Source: Sphingomonas aquatilis (GTDB taxonomy: Bacteria > Pseudomonadota > Alphaproteobacteria > Sphingomonadales > Sphingomonadaceae). From it: a stretch of 64,000 bases of DNA. The notes beneath the pieces are model-generated. The model did no database searches and had not been told where the DNA came from. It worked only from the letters and a program-made list of their open reading frames with translations. Made by a program: the position numbers and the translations under genes. Positions 62,890 to 64,000 of this stretch are shown here, in pieces. Every line of letters starts with the position of its first letter. The first letter of the stretch is position 1. Location: assembly GCF_014196115.1 (NCBI RefSeq), contig NZ_JACIDB010000010.1, forward strand, positions 1 through 64,000, given 5' to 3'.

Positions 62890-64000
62890 CCGGCGTCTCC
62901 GTCCTCGACCGCGATGCGCGCCTCATGCCCGATCGTGGGCGACAAGGAAAGCCGCCCGCCACTGCGCGCGGCGACGCGGGCCACCGCCTCGTCCAGCGTC
63001 ACGCGCGTCACGGCGACGCCGGGCGGAAAGGCGGCGAGCAACCGCGACGGCATCGCAGCCGACAGCATTACGAACGCCCCCGAATCGTCGGCACGGCGGA
63101 TGAGGCGGCCGAACGCCTGGGCGAGCCGCGCGCGGACGATACGGTCGTCATAGGCCGAACCGCCCCCCGCCAGCCGTCGCGCGGCGTGGAGCACGCTCGG
63201 CTTGGGCCAGGGCACGCCCTCCATCACGACGAGCCGCAGCGACGATCCGGGCACGTCCACCCCGTCGCGCAAGGCATCGGTGCCGAGCAATGAGGCGGCG
63301 GGATCGTCGCGGAAGATGTCGACCAACGTGCCCGTATCGATCGGATCGACGTGCTGCGCGTGGAGCGGCAGGCCCTCGCGTGCCAGCCGATCGGCGATGC
63401 GGCCGTGGACGCCGCGCAGGCGGCGGATTGCGGTGAACAGGCCGAGCGTGCCGCCGCCCGCCGCGACGATCAGCCGCGCATAGGCATTGGCGAGCGCGGG
63501 CAGGTCGCCGCGCTTGACGTCGGTGACGATCAGCACCTCGGCCTGGCGTTCATAGGCAAAGGGGCTCGCCGCCTCGAACCGCGACGGCGCGCGGGCGAGG
63601 TGTGGCGCGCCGACACGCGCCTCCGCGGTCGGCCAGTCGCCGCCGCCGGTCAGCGTCGCCGAGGTGACGAGCACGCCATGCGCGGGCTTCAGCACCACTT
63701 CGGCGAAGGGGCGCGTAGGATCGAGCCAGTGGCGGTGCAGGCCCATGTCATATTCGCGCCCCTCGATCCGCTCGACCGCGAGCCAGTCGACATGGTCGGG
63801 ATCGGCGGGGCCGCCGACGCGCGCGAGCAGCGACAGCCATGCCGCCACCGTCTCCGCTCGCCAGCCGATCGAGGCGATCGCGCCCTCGATCCGCGCACGT
63901 GCCGGGCCGTCCATCCAGTCGGGCGCCTCGGCCAGCACCGCCTCCAGCCGGCGGCCGAGCGTCACCAGGGGGCGGACCAGCGCGTCGAGCGCGGCGGCAG
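62886..64000 (-). CDS. DinG-family ATP-dependent DNA helicase, C-terminal part
   Basis: Partial: the frame is open to the window edge, so the N-terminus (Walker A, Fe-S domain) is outside. The visible 371 residues match the C-terminal helicase domain of XPD/DinG: VLVTSATLTGGGDWPTAEAR, GGGTLGLFTAIRRLRGVHGR, LLGTDALRDGVDVPGSSLRL, VVMEGVPWPKPSVLHA and the final motif ARLAQAFGRLIRRADDSGAF. Unwinds 5'-3' D-loops, R-loops or damaged DNA. Convergence with no other gene; followed by the SixA gene. Confidence 0.85.
   Translation of the reverse strand, partial: AAALDALVRPLVTLGRRLEAVLAEAPDWMDGPARARIEGAIASIGWRAETVAAWLSLLARVGGPADPDHVDWLAVERIEGREYDMGLHRHWLDPTRPFAEVVLKPAHGVLVTSATLTGGGDWPTAEARVGAPHLARAPSRFEAASPFAYERQAEVLIVTDVKRGDLPALANAYARLIVAAGGGTLGLFTAIRRLRGVHGRIADRLAREGLPLHAQHVDPIDTGTLVDIFRDDPAASLLGTDALRDGVDVPGSSLRLVVMEGVPWPKPSVLHAARRLAGGGSAYDDRIVRARLAQAFGRLIRRADDSGAFVMLSAAMPSRLLAAFPPGVAVTRVTLDEAVARVAARSGGRLSLSPTIGHEARIAVEDGDAG

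Overview
The window looks like a sphingomonad chromosome (Alphaproteobacteria, Sphingomonas-like). It is GC-rich throughout. The right half carries pyk, a GapR-family gene, DUF1244, YebC-ruvCAB, ptsP, a RodZ-like gene, cpoB-tilS-ftsH and a DinG-like helicase. Stable palindromes of the 'gtcaccccgg' and 'cctccccc' kind sit between those genes. No database search was possible, so assignments rest on motifs, lengths and gene order read directly from the sequence.

Positions 1 to about 32,078 are accessory DNA and look like one integrated genomic island. Its right border is a 3' fragment of a tRNA-Thr(GGT) gene (32,033-32,078). Next to it lie putative arm-type repeats, a tyrosine integrase (30,487-31,857), an AlpA-like regulator with its own promoter and operator repeats, and a MerR-like companion gene. 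The left border lies outside the window. An IS21-type istA runs off the left edge.

The island cargo, left to right: (i) a translationally coupled pair of an Mrr-like nuclease and a pentapeptide-repeat protein with an ATPase-dead HsdR-like helicase fold (1,135-3,740); (ii) a LysR regulator and hypothetical genes; (iii) a DEDD exonuclease divergent from a small gene; (iv) a coupled trio of two tyrosine recombinases and a coiled-coil protein (8,102-12,376), preceded by two perfect inverted repeats; (v) a coupled four-gene operon with two Xre/MbcA-type (DUF2384-like) proteins and two paralogous unknowns (13,253-15,318); (vi) a channel-like membrane protein, an unknown and a WYL regulator, divergent from a four-activity RecB-nuclease/RNase H-like/Upf1-like helicase, followed by a small ubiquitin-like protein and a tandem-duplicated small protein (15,959-22,236); (vii) a five-gene operon, OGG-like glycosylase, Gly-linker protein, PfkB-NDT fusion, QueC-like PP-loop enzyme and nitroreductase-like protein, divergent from an XRE regulator (22,297-26,476); (viii) regulators, a membrane protein and a RadC/JAB protein (26,570-29,145). 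Item (vii) is the best candidate for an undescribed system. It joins base excision, nucleoside base exchange or release, sugar kinase and deazapurine-type chemistry in one regulated unit, without a CD-NTase or queuosine pathway beside it.

From 32,435 to 38,700 the content is mixed: an HNH endonuclease, a 5'-truncated glutathione S-transferase, a divergent LysR/MFS pair and a hipBA toxin-antitoxin operon with three operators spaced exactly 50 bp apart. From 38,812 onward the genes are ordinary chromosomal ones: a dicarboxylate symporter, cell-envelope glycosylation genes (GT-C membrane protein, GtrA, methyltransferase, GT2), central metabolism, recombination (ruvCAB), nitrogen PTS (ptsP), envelope (RodZ-like, CpoB), tilS and ftsH. 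They end in a partial DinG-family helicase at the right edge.
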